A stretch of DNA of 64,000 bases from Kiloniella sp. EL199 (GCF_900313065.1 NZ_OMPU01000011.1:62001-126000); one strand, 5' to 3'; shown: positions 10,630-19,494, counted from the first letter of the stretch. The notes: generated by a model from the sequence alone, not told the origin. A program made the numbers and translations.

Positions 10630-11421
10630 TCAGGCAACCGTGACCGGTGTTGTACCTTTTGGTGGGCGCATACCCCCATCTCCTAATATCGCCTGCCAGC
10701 AAGACAGGGCTGCAACAGCAGCAGTATCAGCCCGAAGAACCCTTGGACCAAGACCTATTGGTGTCACATAAGGAAGGCGAAGAAGAGCTTCAAGCTCTTC
10801 TTCGGCAAAACCGCCTTCCGGACCGATTAAAACTGCCCAAGGGCGTTGACCGGCACCTGGCTCCTTAACCAGTATCTCTGTTAAAGTTTCTGCAATCGGC
10901 TTTGCATCGCCAAATTCTGCGCAAACAATTAAACGCCTGTCATCAGGCCATTTATCAATGAGTTTATCCAATGTCACAGCATCATCAACTTCTGTTACCG
11001 ACAAACGTTCACACTGTTCTGCTGATTCTTTTGCATGCGCCGCAAGCCGATCGCGATTAATTCGCTTCACGTCGGTATAGCGGGTAAAAACAGGCAAGAT
11101 ACGGGAACAACCAAGTTCCCCTGCCTTCTCGGCAAGGAAATCAATTCTCGAACGCTTGATCGGGGCAAAAACAAGCCAGATATCTGGTTCCGGGGCAGGT
11201 TCTCGACGCTGTTCTTGAATTTGCAGTGAACACCACCCCTTACCCAAACCTTCAATCACACCCAGCCACTCACCATCCCTTTCGTTAAAAAGGCCGATTC
11301 GTGCCCCTGTGTTAAGTCGCAGGACCGAGCGCAGGTAATGCGCACCAGCCGCATCAAGGCCAACAGTTGTCCCCTGGCTCAAGTTATCTTCTATATAGAG
11401 TCTGGTTACGACACGTTCCAT
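10630..11421 (-). CDS. rsmE: 16S rRNA (uracil(1498)-N3)-methyltransferase
   Basis: SPOUT-class methyltransferase that methylates U1498 of 16S rRNA in the assembled 30S subunit. It has 263 residues: an N-terminal PUA-like domain (HYLRSVLRLNTGARIGLFN) and a C-terminal trefoil-knot domain with PIKRSRIDFLAEKAGELG, IGPEGGFAEEE and LGPRVLRADTAAVAAL, the SAM-binding knot. It is divergent from ubiA over a 95-base gap and is followed by gshA. Confidence 0.95.
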   Translation of the reverse strand: MERVVTRLYIEDNLSQGTTVGLDAAGAHYLRSVLRLNTGARIGLFNERDGEWLGVIEGLGKGWCSLQIQEQRREPAPEPDIWLVFAPIKRSRIDFLAEKAGELGCSRILPVFTRYTDVKRINRDRLAAHAKESAEQCERLSVTEVDDAVTLDKLIDKWPDDRRLIVCAEFGDAKPIAETLTEILVKEPGAGQRPWAVLIGPEGGFAEEELEALLRLPYVTPIGLGPRVLRADTAAVAALSCWQAILGDGGMRPPKGTTPVTVA

Positions 11422-11516
11422 CTCTCGAACTTACCTTCACAAAGCAGTACTTCAGGTGTATCACTCATACTTAAACAAGTAGATAACACCCCCTAAAGAG
11501 ATAATACAACGCTGAT

Positions 11517-12449
11517 ATGACCAATAGTGCCAGTGACATCGCAAATGATCATATAATCATAAAAATATCTCCTGCATGGATACGGCCATATCTGCGTCTG
11601 GCAAGATTGGACCGCCCGATTGGAACCTGGTTGTTACTCTTTCCCTGCTGGTGGTCAATGTTGTTGGCGAGTAGTGCGCCCGGCTATCAAATCGGTAGCC
11701 CTTTTGCACCCTATTATTTCCTGGCTCTCTTTGCGATAGGTGCCCTCGCTATGCGAGGTGCGGGCTGTACGATTAATGATATGGCAGATAGAGAGTACGA
11801 CAAAAAAATCGCCCGCACAGCCACGCGTCCTTTAGCGAGTGGCGAATTGTCCATGAAACAGGCAACAACGTTCGTGGTTCTTCAGCTAGCTATTGGTTTA
11901 GCAGTCGTTTCACAATTTAATAGCTACACCATTATTTTGGCTTCATCCGCCATACTTCTTGTGATCTGTTACCCCTTCATGAAGCGCATAACCTATTGGC
12001 CTCAGGCATGGTTGGGTCTAACATTCAACTGGGGTGCTCTGGTTGGATGGGCTGCAATACGAGGAGATCTCAGCCTCCCTCCCCTCTTGATTTATTTAGG
12101 CGGAATTGCCTGGACACTTGGATACGACACAATTTATGCGCATCAGGATAAAGAAGATGATGCATTGGTTGGCGTCAAATCCACAGCCTTAAAACTGGGT
12201 AATAAAACAAAGCATTGGCTCGTTTTCTTTTACGGCATTTGTTCTCTCTGTTTTGCCGCAGCGGGATGGTTTATGGGATTGCAGTGGCCCTTTTGGCTTG
12301 GCATTGCAGGTATTGTTTTTCATTTTTTCTGGCAAATAACCACCGTTCGTATTGATGATCCCACTGACTGCCTAAACAAATTCAAATCAAACAGAAACAT
12401 CGGCTGGATCTTCCTCGCCGGGATCTATCTTGCTGCTATGGTCAAGTAG
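11517..12449 (+). CDS. ubiA: 4-hydroxybenzoate polyprenyltransferase
   Basis: Membrane prenyltransferase that joins the polyprenyl chain to 4-hydroxybenzoate in ubiquinone synthesis. It has 310 residues and about nine helices. The first Asp-rich motif is NDMADREYD followed by KIARTATRPLASG; the second is the DDALVGVKSTALKLG region. RLDRPIGTWLLLFPCWWS is also typical. The next gene, a lysine methyltransferase homologue, begins 28 bases later and is probably cotranscribed. Confidence 0.96.
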   Translation: MTNSASDIANDHIIIKISPAWIRPYLRLARLDRPIGTWLLLFPCWWSMLLASSAPGYQIGSPFAPYYFLALFAIGALAMRGAGCTINDMADREYDKKIARTATRPLASGELSMKQATTFVVLQLAIGLAVVSQFNSYTIILASSAILLVICYPFMKRITYWPQAWLGLTFNWGALVGWAAIRGDLSLPPLLIYLGGIAWTLGYDTIYAHQDKEDDALVGVKSTALKLGNKTKHWLVFFYGICSLCFAAAGWFMGLQWPFWLGIAGIVFHFFWQITTVRIDDPTDCLNKFKSNRNIGWIFLAGIYLAAMVK

Positions 12450-12477
12450 CCCAATATAAACAATACCCCGATATTAA

Positions 12478-13152
12478 ATGACACCGATATCTAACCCCAA
12501 AAGCTTTATTGTCGAGAACACCAGACCAGCAGGCACTCCACTTCTCGGAGATAAAATCGAGCTTTATCTGGCCAATGAAGATCTACCTCTATGGCAACTG
12601 GGCGAGAAAGAACTCGATAATCTGCAACTTCCAACACCATACTGGGCTTTTGCTTGGGCTGGTGGACAAGCCCTTGCACAATACATCCTGGATAACCCTG
12701 ATATCGTCCGAGGTAAAAATGTACTCGACTTTGCCTGTGGATGTGGCATAGAGGCCATTGCAGCAAAGATGTCCGAGGCCAAAACAGTCCTTGCAGCAGA
12801 CATAGATTCTTTTGCCATTGCCGCTACAGAATTGAACGCAGACCTGAATCAAGTAACTCTTACAACGACAACAGAAAATCTGGTGGGGAAAGACAACCAA
12901 GGTTGGGATATCATTCTGGCAGGTGATATCTGTTATGAAGGGCCAATGGCCAACGAAATTACATCCTGGCTTTGGCAACTTTCTGCAACAGGTGTGCTGG
13001 TTCTGATGGGAGACCCAGGCAGAACCTACCTCCCCAAATCCGGTTTGAAAAAATTAATCGCCTATGGCGTACAAACCTCATCTTCTTTGGAAGATACAGA
13101 TGTTAGGAATGCATGTGTTTGGGAATTTCATCAGGATCGAGCAAGCTCGTAA
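12478..13152 (+). CDS. Class I SAM methyltransferase, ETF-beta lysine methyltransferase-like
   Basis: A 224-residue methyltransferase of the seven-beta-strand class. Motif I is VLDFACGCGIEAIAA and the acidic post-motif is AADIDSFA. Two segments closely match the mitochondrial ETFBKMT (METTL20) family: PYWAFAWAGGQALAQYILDN and the C-terminal MGDPGRTYLP. Animal members methylate lysines of the electron transfer flavoprotein beta subunit, and bacterial homologues of that activity are known. The substrate here is inferred, not shown. It follows ubiA closely, which would put ETF modification next to quinone synthesis. Alternatives are another protein lysine methyltransferase or a small-molecule enzyme. 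Confidence 0.8.
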   Translation: MTPISNPKSFIVENTRPAGTPLLGDKIELYLANEDLPLWQLGEKELDNLQLPTPYWAFAWAGGQALAQYILDNPDIVRGKNVLDFACGCGIEAIAAKMSEAKTVLAADIDSFAIAATELNADLNQVTLTTTTENLVGKDNQGWDIILAGDICYEGPMANEITSWLWQLSATGVLVLMGDPGRTYLPKSGLKKLIAYGVQTSSSLEDTDVRNACVWEFHQDRASS

Positions 13153-13342
13153 TAAATTGCATTAAACTTTTCCTCATTACGGTTTCGCATCATAATAAGG
13201 AGCAATCTGACTGCAGAGAAATTTGGATTAGGATTACATCTTATTTTTTGACAATAGCTTCTGACAAATACGCTTAAAGCTGGACCTTAATGTACGAGCG
13301 CGTTAAAGCTCTCTTGCTAAATTAGAACTAACTGTTGGCCCG

Positions 13343-15160
13343 ATGAACGAGTACCTGAAAAAACAAGAACAGCCCTTTGTACTGCTGGATGATACTCTTT
13401 CCGGCAAGGGCTCAATCTTGTTCATTAATCCCGGCAAAATCATAAGCTGTGAAAACCCTGAAGAACTAAAGACAGCCTTCTCTCTGATAAATCGGGAAAG
13501 AGAAGCTGGAAAACACTTGGCTGGTTTTTTGTCTTATGAACTCGGCTATCTTCTCGAAGACAAACTAACGTCACTACTGCCATCCAATACGGATCGTAAC
13601 ATTCCTTTGTTATGGTTTGGGTCTTTCGACAAAGCAATCACTCTTAATCCGGCTGAGGCCAATAAGTTCCTGGCAAAGCAACGTTCCGGGGATTACACCC
13701 TGTCCAACCTGAAACCTTCAATGAATGAGCAAAACTATTGCAATGCTATTCATAAAGTTCAGGACTATGTTGCAGCCGGCGACACCTATCAGGTCAACTA
13801 CACTTTCAAACATCACTTTGACATATCGGGTGACCCCATTGCGTTGTTTCAGGAACTACGGCAGCGGCAAAATGTGAGCAATGGTGCCTATATCGAAACA
13901 GGGCACCACACTATTCTCTCACTATCACCGGAAATCTTTCTCTCAACGCAAGGAATTGAAGCCCGAACACGCCCCATGAAGGGAACCGTACAGCGAGGGA
14001 AAAGCCCTAAAGAAGATAACGAAAACAAGGTCTGGCTAACCAAAGACGAAAAATCACGTGCAGAAAACCTGATGATCGTCGATCTTTTACGAAACGACAT
14101 GGGGCGCGTATGCGAGGTTGGTTCTGTTAAGGTTACGGAACTCTTTACCGTAGAAACCTATCGGTCTCTACATCAAATGACTTCCAACATCGTTGGTAAG
14201 CTTCGGTCAGAAATCAGCCCGGTAGATCTTATCAGACAGCTTTTTCCCTGTGGCTCTATTACTGGTGCTCCTAAAGTACGCACAATGGAGATTATTTCCG
14301 AATTGGAAGAACAGCCTCGTGGTGTTTACACTGGAAGCATAGGGCACATTGCGCCTAATGGAGACACCAGATTTAATGTCGCCATCCGTACCTTGGTGAT
14401 GGACAAAAACGGTAAAGGCGAAATGGGTATCGGCAGTGGCATTGTATATGATTCCAGCCCAGAAGCCGAATATCAGGAATGCCTTCTTAAGGGACAGTTC
14501 CTGTCCGGGAATCTGGCGGGGTACACAAAACCACTTTTTGATTTGATCGAAACACTACGCTGGGAAGAAAGTACTGGATATTTCCTGCTCGAAGAGCATC
14601 TGGAACGCTTGGAAAACTCTGCAGGTTTCTTCGCTTACCCTTTCGAACAGGAAAATGTGTGTTCAGCTCTGAAAAGCCTGGAGCTCAAAGGCACGCAACG
14701 CGTAAGACTTTTACTACACAAGGATGGATCGACAACGGTCACAGCCACCCCTATGGAACATCCAGATCCTCAAAAAGAGATCACTTTCGCTGTTTCAGAT
14801 AAAGTTGTCGATAGCAGCGATATTTTCTTTTATCACAAAACAACACGACGAGAGTTTTACGAAAACGAACTTGCCGAACAAAGTAAATCCACGGGTTGCG
14901 CAGAAGTTTTATTTACCAACGAACATGGTGAAGTTACCGAAGGCGCGCGGACGAACATCTTTATTGAAATTGATGGTAAGCTCTTCACCCCCCCTATTTC
15001 GAGTGGTGTGTTGAACGGAACATTCAGAACTCATTTGCTAAAAACAAACTACAAAAGCCTCTCGGAAAAGGTTTTAACTCTTGATGATCTCAAAAAAGCA
15101 GACGCTATTTTCTTTGGGAATTCCGTGCGTAATTTAATGCTAGCTCAGCTCATTTCATAA
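13343..15160 (+). CDS. pabB-pabC: Fused aminodeoxychorismate synthase component I / 4-amino-4-deoxychorismate lyase
   Basis: A 605-residue fusion. Residues about 1-385 are a chorismate-binding PabB domain, with VAAGDTYQVNYTF, TRPMKGTVQRG, LMIVDLLRNDMGRV and PCGSITGAPKVRTMEII. Residues about 390-605 are a class IV PLP aminotransferase/lyase (PabC), with FFYHKTTRREFYE holding the candidate PLP lysine, TEGARTNIFIEIDG and SSGVLNGTFR. Together they convert chorismate to p-aminobenzoate for folate, using ammonia from a glutaminase (PabA/TrpG) that is not in the window. The 190-base gap upstream shows no gene. Confidence 0.94.
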   Translation: MNEYLKKQEQPFVLLDDTLSGKGSILFINPGKIISCENPEELKTAFSLINREREAGKHLAGFLSYELGYLLEDKLTSLLPSNTDRNIPLLWFGSFDKAITLNPAEANKFLAKQRSGDYTLSNLKPSMNEQNYCNAIHKVQDYVAAGDTYQVNYTFKHHFDISGDPIALFQELRQRQNVSNGAYIETGHHTILSLSPEIFLSTQGIEARTRPMKGTVQRGKSPKEDNENKVWLTKDEKSRAENLMIVDLLRNDMGRVCEVGSVKVTELFTVETYRSLHQMTSNIVGKLRSEISPVDLIRQLFPCGSITGAPKVRTMEIISELEEQPRGVYTGSIGHIAPNGDTRFNVAIRTLVMDKNGKGEMGIGSGIVYDSSPEAEYQECLLKGQFLSGNLAGYTKPLFDLIETLRWEESTGYFLLEEHLERLENSAGFFAYPFEQENVCSALKSLELKGTQRVRLLLHKDGSTTVTATPMEHPDPQKEITFAVSDKVVDSSDIFFYHKTTRREFYENELAEQSKSTGCAEVLFTNEHGEVTEGARTNIFIEIDGKLFTPPISSGVLNGTFRTHLLKTNYKSLSEKVLTLDDLKKADAIFFGNSVRNLMLAQLIS

Positions 15161-15171
15161 AGAATACCGAT

Positions 15172-15200
15172 AAAAAAGGGAGCGGAAAAGCTCCCTTCGT
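15172..15200. terminator. Bidirectional intrinsic terminator
   Basis: AAGGGAGC (15176-15183) and GCTCCCTT (15190-15197) pair around a 6-base loop. The minus strand continues into TTTTTT and the plus strand into CGTCTTT. It sits between the convergent pabBC and speE genes and can serve both, best on the minus strand. Confidence 0.85.
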
Positions 15201-15240
15201 CTTTAGCCTATATAGACAGCAACCAAGATCTTTTGCGAGG

Positions 15241-16089
15241 TTATGCAACCAATTTTTGAACATATCCTGGCAAAGCAAAGGCAGCCCGATGGACCTCAGG
15301 CGTGTAATACTTCGTCTCAATAGCAGCAGCCTTATAACGCGCTTCTAATTGAGCCAGGGAAACATCCTTCAAACCCTTTTGATCGGTCCCCCAACCAAAA
15401 GCCATAGGACCACCAATATATGTTGGCACTGTGGCCAGATAGCATGTCGCCTCGGCAAAGATAGGCTTAAAAAATGTCAGAGTGGATTTCAATTCATCAC
15501 CCTGTAAGAAAGGAACCCCGTTTTGAGTAACAAGAATACCACCTACTTCAAGGCACGATTTGCAATCTCTGTAGAAGTTATCTGTAAACAGAGCCTCACC
15601 GGGGCCAATCGGGTCAGTCGAATCAACGATGATAAGGTCATATTTCTCCGAGCATTCCCTCATAAAGAGGCAGCCATCAGAGATGACAAGATCTAATCGA
15701 GGATCTTCAAATGCATTGCCACAAATCATGGGAAGGTGCTTTTTACTGAGTTCAATAACAGTGCAGTCAAGCTCGACCATCGTTACCTTTTCAATAACTT
15801 GATGTTTCAGCACTTCTTCCAGCATGCCTCCGTCACCACCGCCAACGATCAAAACCTTTTTAACGGCTCCGTGGGCGAAGATTGGAAGATGGGCAAGCAT
15901 TTCATGATAAATGAATTCATCCCTTTCCGTAATTTGGGTTACACCATCTAAAGCCATAATCCGGCCATAGATCTCGTTTTCATAGATAACAAGATTCTGA
16001 TACTCAGTTTTATTATCGAAAAAAACTTCTTTTACACGAAAGCTTGAATGAATGTCTGCGTACAGCTTTTCTGTCACCCAGCTTTTCAT
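15241..16089 (-). CDS. speE: Spermidine synthase
   Basis: Aminopropyltransferase that moves the propylamine group from decarboxylated SAM to putrescine. It has 282 residues. The binding loop VGGGDGGMLEEVLKH, the VELD motif and the catalytic DSTDPIGPGEALF are intact, as are YHEMLAHLP and the QNGVPFLQ gate region. It starts in the ATGA overlap with speD, implying translational coupling, and is followed by a strong terminator. Confidence 0.97.
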   Translation of the reverse strand: MKSWVTEKLYADIHSSFRVKEVFFDNKTEYQNLVIYENEIYGRIMALDGVTQITERDEFIYHEMLAHLPIFAHGAVKKVLIVGGGDGGMLEEVLKHQVIEKVTMVELDCTVIELSKKHLPMICGNAFEDPRLDLVISDGCLFMRECSEKYDLIIVDSTDPIGPGEALFTDNFYRDCKSCLEVGGILVTQNGVPFLQGDELKSTLTFFKPIFAEATCYLATVPTYIGGPMAFGWGTDQKGLKDVSLAQLEARYKAAAIETKYYTPEVHRAAFALPGYVQKLVA

Positions 16090-16628
16090 TCAATTTCCTT
16101 TCTTTCGATTTCTTTTCCTCGTCGAATTTCTTCGACTAAAACTTCATCGGGGCCAAAAGCTTCTTTCAGAACATTAATTGAATTATGAGGTTCTGAATCA
16201 CCACACATGAATACATCCAATGCCGCATAGCCTTTTTCAGGCCAGGTATGAATGGAAATATGTGATTCAGCCAAAACCGCGACACCGGAAACGCCGCCAT
16301 TAGGGGTAAAATGATGTAAATGTATGTGCAAAAGCGTCGCGTTGGACTTTTCAACACATTCAATAAGGGTATTTTCGACAAACTTTAAATCGTCTAGTCG
16401 GCTAGCCCCTTTGAGATCAATAATCAAATGGGTACCGGCAAACCTCTCACCGTCACGCATGATGAAGAAATCCTTTTGTTCTTCATCCAAGCCAGAGACA
16501 TTCGAAGCTTCGACATTTTTAGTTTCAATACCAGTCCGACAAGCGGATCCGTTTTCTTCCGTTTGGGTGGTACTTGAACCTTGATTCAAGTCCATCCCCA
16601 ATTGGAAGAGGGCGTGTGCGGTAGACAC
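16086..16628 (-). CDS. speD: S-adenosylmethionine decarboxylase proenzyme with N-terminal extension
   Basis: Pyruvoyl enzyme that makes decarboxylated SAM for SpeE. The catalytic part (about residues 62-175) has FAGTHLIIDL, HIHLHHFTPNGGVSGVAVLAES and HISIHTWPEKGYAALDVFMCGD; the Ser of AES-HIS is the self-cleavage site that becomes pyruvoyl. Bacterial short-form SpeD is usually about 120-140 residues, so the first ~55 residues are an extension rich in Ser, Thr, Glu and Asn. The GTG start at 16628 is supported by GGGGAGG 7 bases upstream. The leader at 16629-16780 has competing stems. Confidence 0.95.
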   Translation of the reverse strand: MSTAHALFQLGMDLNQGSSTTQTEENGSACRTGIETKNVEASNVSGLDEEQKDFFIMRDGERFAGTHLIIDLKGASRLDDLKFVENTLIECVEKSNATLLHIHLHHFTPNGGVSGVAVLAESHISIHTWPEKGYAALDVFMCGDSEPHNSINVLKEAFGPDEVLVEEIRRGKEIERKEIE

Positions 16629-16665
16629 TTAGCGTCCTCCCCAACCAGTAGATGACTTTGGCTCA

Positions 16666-16740
16666 ATCGCGGTCTAATGCCGAATGCAAAAAACCCCTGT
16701 AAAGCCGCGATGTTGCGCGGTCTTTAAAGAACCTGGTTTT
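16666..16740 (-). promoter_or_regulatory. Structured leader before speD with mutually exclusive stems
   Basis: Read on the minus strand, element A (CCGCG, 16720-16716) can pair with B (CGCGG, within 16711-16705). Further AAAG/CTTT and AAAACC/GGTTTT pairs close a hairpin that runs into TTTTTT. B extended to ATCGCGG can instead pair perfectly with CCGCGAT (16672-16666). This could be the terminator of the upstream gene, an attenuator of speDE, or chance. Confidence 0.4.
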
Positions 16741-16780
16741 CAAATGCAAGCAAAAAACTCTCCTGCAATGAATGCGTGCA

Positions 16781-17542
16781 TTAAAATGATATACTATAGG
16801 AAGGATGGAAAACATCCAATGATTGTTTTCTGACAGCTTCCACAACTTTCTTTCGGTATTGTGATATTTCAATAGATTTCAAGATCGCTGCATCCAGATC
16901 ATCATCTTTCCCATGTCCTTTATGAACCACTCTGAGAACCTCTTCCTGGTCAAAAGAACGATAACGACGATTCTTTGTTGGTAGTGCCTTTAAGGCAAGT
17001 GGTTCCCCCTGAAAATTCAAGGCGCCAAACGAGCTTCGATAGACAGCAAGACTGTTGGGATCGGTAGGCAAATCCAAACCCTCGAGGGATTCCCATCGGC
17101 AATCAATATGCCCATAGGAATAGTTACCGCCCGGCAACTCGGTATCATGCATACGATGTAATTGATCCGCGGTTAACCACGTCAAAAAAACCTGCACACT
17201 GGTTCCAGGGCAATACACTAACTCGGCAGCAACTGACCCATAACGAGCAACGTGTGCGGAATACACTACATCGTGATCATGCAGCCAAATTGCCGTTAAG
17301 GGAATCGGATCCTGCCCGGAAGGATGCCCGACAAACTTTCTGGCGAGTTGTTCCGGCGCGCGATTAGAACCATGCGCAATAACGGCCTTTCGATCAGAAA
17401 GAGATATGTTGGATTCTGCAACTTTGTAAAAACTCTCGCTTCGCCCATCTATAAATAGATACGACGTTTCAGGAGCAACAAAGGGATACCCCTTTGCCAA
17501 GCGAAGCCTATCACTCTGGTCACACGGCAGTTCCCAGGGCAT
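16781..17542 (-). CDS. Gamma-glutamylcyclotransferase-like fold protein
   Basis: A 253-residue protein of no firmly known role. HGSN (57-60) resembles the YGSN substrate loop of gamma-glutamylcyclotransferase folds. ARYGSVAAELVY matches the following strand-loop. HDTELPGGNYSYG places a Glu (E135) where the family keeps its catalytic acid before a conserved Tyr. The C-terminal third (after about 170) is helical and charged and is not part of the small GGCT core. It lies 12 bases downstream of the DUF4170 gene and upstream of speDE, so a link to glutamyl or polyamine metabolism is possible but unproven. Confidence 0.6.
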   Translation of the reverse strand: MPWELPCDQSDRLRLAKGYPFVAPETSYLFIDGRSESFYKVAESNISLSDRKAVIAHGSNRAPEQLARKFVGHPSGQDPIPLTAIWLHDHDVVYSAHVARYGSVAAELVYCPGTSVQVFLTWLTADQLHRMHDTELPGGNYSYGHIDCRWESLEGLDLPTDPNSLAVYRSSFGALNFQGEPLALKALPTKNRRYRSFDQEEVLRVVHKGHGKDDDLDAAILKSIEISQYRKKVVEAVRKQSLDVFHPSYSISF

Positions 17543-17554
17543 AAGATACGTTAT

Positions 17555-17767
17555 CTAGTCAGTACAGGGCGGCGGAGCGTCTTTATCGACTCTCTCAATC
17601 CGGAAACGCGTTGTGCACTCATCGACCGTAAGCCACGCTCTGCGTGACCACTCTTTTTTTGCGGATTCATAATCTGCAAACGGGCCGATCCACTCTTCGT
17701 CCCCCCCAACGGCTTCGCAGAAAGAAGTATCTGCATATTCGCCGCCTACCACAAAAAACTGTGCCAT
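17555..17767 (-). CDS. DUF4170 family small protein
   Basis: A 70-residue soluble protein matching DUF4170: FFVVGGEYADTSF at the N-terminus, then GPFADYESAKKEWSRRAWLTVDECTTRFRI. The family is confined largely to alphaproteobacteria and has no known function; elsewhere its gene often sits by LPS and pmbA genes. Here it instead heads the group DUF4170, GGCT-like, speD, speE. The start ATG at 17767 gives the whole conserved domain. Confidence 0.88.
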   Translation of the reverse strand: MAQFFVVGGEYADTSFCEAVGGDEEWIGPFADYESAKKEWSRRAWLTVDECTTRFRIERVDKDAPPPCTD

Positions 17768-18058
17768 TACTGTTTACTCTATACAAATCGCCGAAATTGT
17801 CTCGGTACATACGCACTTCTGGGTACTATAGGCCCCTTAACAAAAGAGTAATAGAAAAAAATTCAGAAAATTCTACAAATAAAACAAATGATCTCATCGT
17901 ATTAAAAAACCGTAACCAAAAATCCCCAATAAACATAGGGGCAATATAACGGAAAGATTGCTGATTCCGCCTGATTTTTAAGAATTTTAATTTTGCGTAG
18001 CTTGGGTATAATCACTGTACAGGTTGTATAAATTTAAAAATTCATACAAGGGGTTAAC
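17768..18058. promoter_or_regulatory. AT-rich divergent intergenic region
   Basis: 291 bases between the divergent DUF4170 and SPFH genes, with no coding potential recognised. A TATAAT box at 18007-18012 is a candidate -10 for the plus-strand SPFH operon, but no matching -35 is present. A CCCC/GGGG inverted repeat lies at about 17925-17942 with no U-run after it. Confidence 0.35.
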
Positions 18059-19030
18059 ATGCTTTCGGCTTTTTCCATTTTTGCCATCGCGGTCGTCGTG
18101 CTCGCGGTTATACTTGTTCTTATGGGGGTGAAATCCGTACCCCAGGGCACTGAATACACCATTGAGAGATTTGGTAGATACACCAAAACCCTTAGTCCGG
18201 GGTTGAACTTGATTGTTCCCATCGTTGATCGTGTTGGTGCCGAACTCAACATGATGGAAACCGTTATGGATGTCCCGTCTCAGGAAGTTATCACCAAGGA
18301 TAACGCATTGGTTCAGGTGGATGGCGTTGTATTTTATCAAATTCTTGATGCCGCCATGGCTGCATACGAGGTCAGAAACCTTGAGCGTGCAATCTTAAAC
18401 CTGACCATGACAAATATTCGTACTGTTATGGGATCCATGGATTTGGATGAACTTCTCTCAAAACGAGACAAGATTAATGCCGAGCTCATTACCGTCGTTG
18501 ATGAGGCAACAGCACCTTGGGGCGTAAAAGTCACACGTATTGAAATTAAAGATATCACCCCCCCTGCTGATTTGGTTGAATCCATGGCCCGACAAATGAA
18601 AGCAGAGCGTGACAAACGCGCCAATATTCTCGAAGCCGAAGGTATTCGCCAGGCACAAATTCTTCGTGCAGAAGGTCTTAAACAGTCCGCAATTCTAGAA
18701 GCAGAAGGTCGTAAAGAATCTGCCTTCCGTGATGCTGAAGCCCGTGAACGTGAAGCTGAAGCCGAAGCGAAGGCAGCTGAATCAGTATCAAAATCCATCG
18801 CCGAAGGTGATATTCAGGCCATCAACTACTTTGTGGCTCAAAAATATGTCGAAGCCTTTGGAAAATTTGCAGATTCACCAAATCAGAAAACCATGATCTT
18901 GCCGATGGAAGCCACTGGCATTCTTGGCTCTATCGCAGGTGTTGCCGAATTGGCGAAAACGGCTCTTGGTGACGACAGCACGTCATCATCCAAATCACCT
19001 TGGGCCACAGATAACAAAGATGGAGCTTAA
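18059..19030 (+). CDS. SPFH domain protein (stomatin/QmcA-like)
   Basis: Membrane-scaffold protein of the stomatin/prohibitin superfamily, anchored by an N-terminal helix (about 3-24). The SPFH domain runs about 25-200 ([24 protein letters not shown]). It is followed by an Ala/Glu-rich coiled coil (about 185-255, repeated AEG and EAE units) and a C-terminal oligomerisation part ([18 protein letters not shown]). Total 323 residues, close to E. coli QmcA. It is followed 5 bases later by an NfeD-family gene, the classic SPFH-NfeD partnership thought to organise membrane microdomains and proteolysis. Confidence 0.93.
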   Translation: MLSAFSIFAIAVVVLAVILVLMGVKSVPQGTEYTIERFGRYTKTLSPGLNLIVPIVDRVGAELNMMETVMDVPSQEVITKDNALVQVDGVVFYQILDAAMAAYEVRNLERAILNLTMTNIRTVMGSMDLDELLSKRDKINAELITVVDEATAPWGVKVTRIEIKDITPPADLVESMARQMKAERDKRANILEAEGIRQAQILRAEGLKQSAILEAEGRKESAFRDAEAREREAEAEAKAAESVSKSIAEGDIQAINYFVAQKYVEAFGKFADSPNQKTMILPMEATGILGSIAGVAELAKTALGDDSTSSSKSPWATDNKDGA

Positions 19031-19035
19031 ATTAG

Positions 19036-19485
19036 ATGGTAGATCTATCTGGCGTCGAATTCTGGTACTGGTGGGTTTTTGCCCTGTTCCTGTTGGCTGT
19101 TGAAGTATTTGCACCCGGCGCCATTGCCTTGTGGATGGGAATCTCTGCTGGGATCGTTGGCGGACTCCTCTATATTTTCCCGGATTTACTCTGGGAAAAG
19201 CAGATTATTATTTTCGCAGTCCTTTCTGTCGTGTCCGTGGCGGTCTGGCGTATCTATGCACGCAAGAACCCACCTGCATCTGATAATCCCAACCTGAACA
19301 AGCGTGGGTCAGACCTGATTGGGCATAGTTTCGCCCTTACAGCTGATCTCAAAAACGGTATGGGCCGGGAAACAGTTAATGGCGTTATCTGGAAAATCAA
19401 AGGTAGGGATTTACCTGAAGGTACGAAGGTGAGTATAACCAGCGTTGAAGGCACTGCCTTGATCGTTGAACCAGAAGAAGCATGA
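19036..19485 (+). CDS. NfeD family membrane protein
   Basis: A short NfeD protein (149 residues) with no protease domain. There are two to three membrane helices (about 8-75) followed by an OB-fold domain (about 85-149, with LIGHSFALTADLKNGMGRETVNGVIWKIKG). It sits directly after the SPFH gene, as in the E. coli qmcA-ybbK arrangement, and is likely to act with it. ubiD begins 9 bases later in the same direction. Confidence 0.92.
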   Translation: MVDLSGVEFWYWWVFALFLLAVEVFAPGAIALWMGISAGIVGGLLYIFPDLLWEKQIIIFAVLSVVSVAVWRIYARKNPPASDNPNLNKRGSDLIGHSFALTADLKNGMGRETVNGVIWKIKGRDLPEGTKVSITSVEGTALIVEPEEA

Positions 19486-19494
19486 TTTCATACA

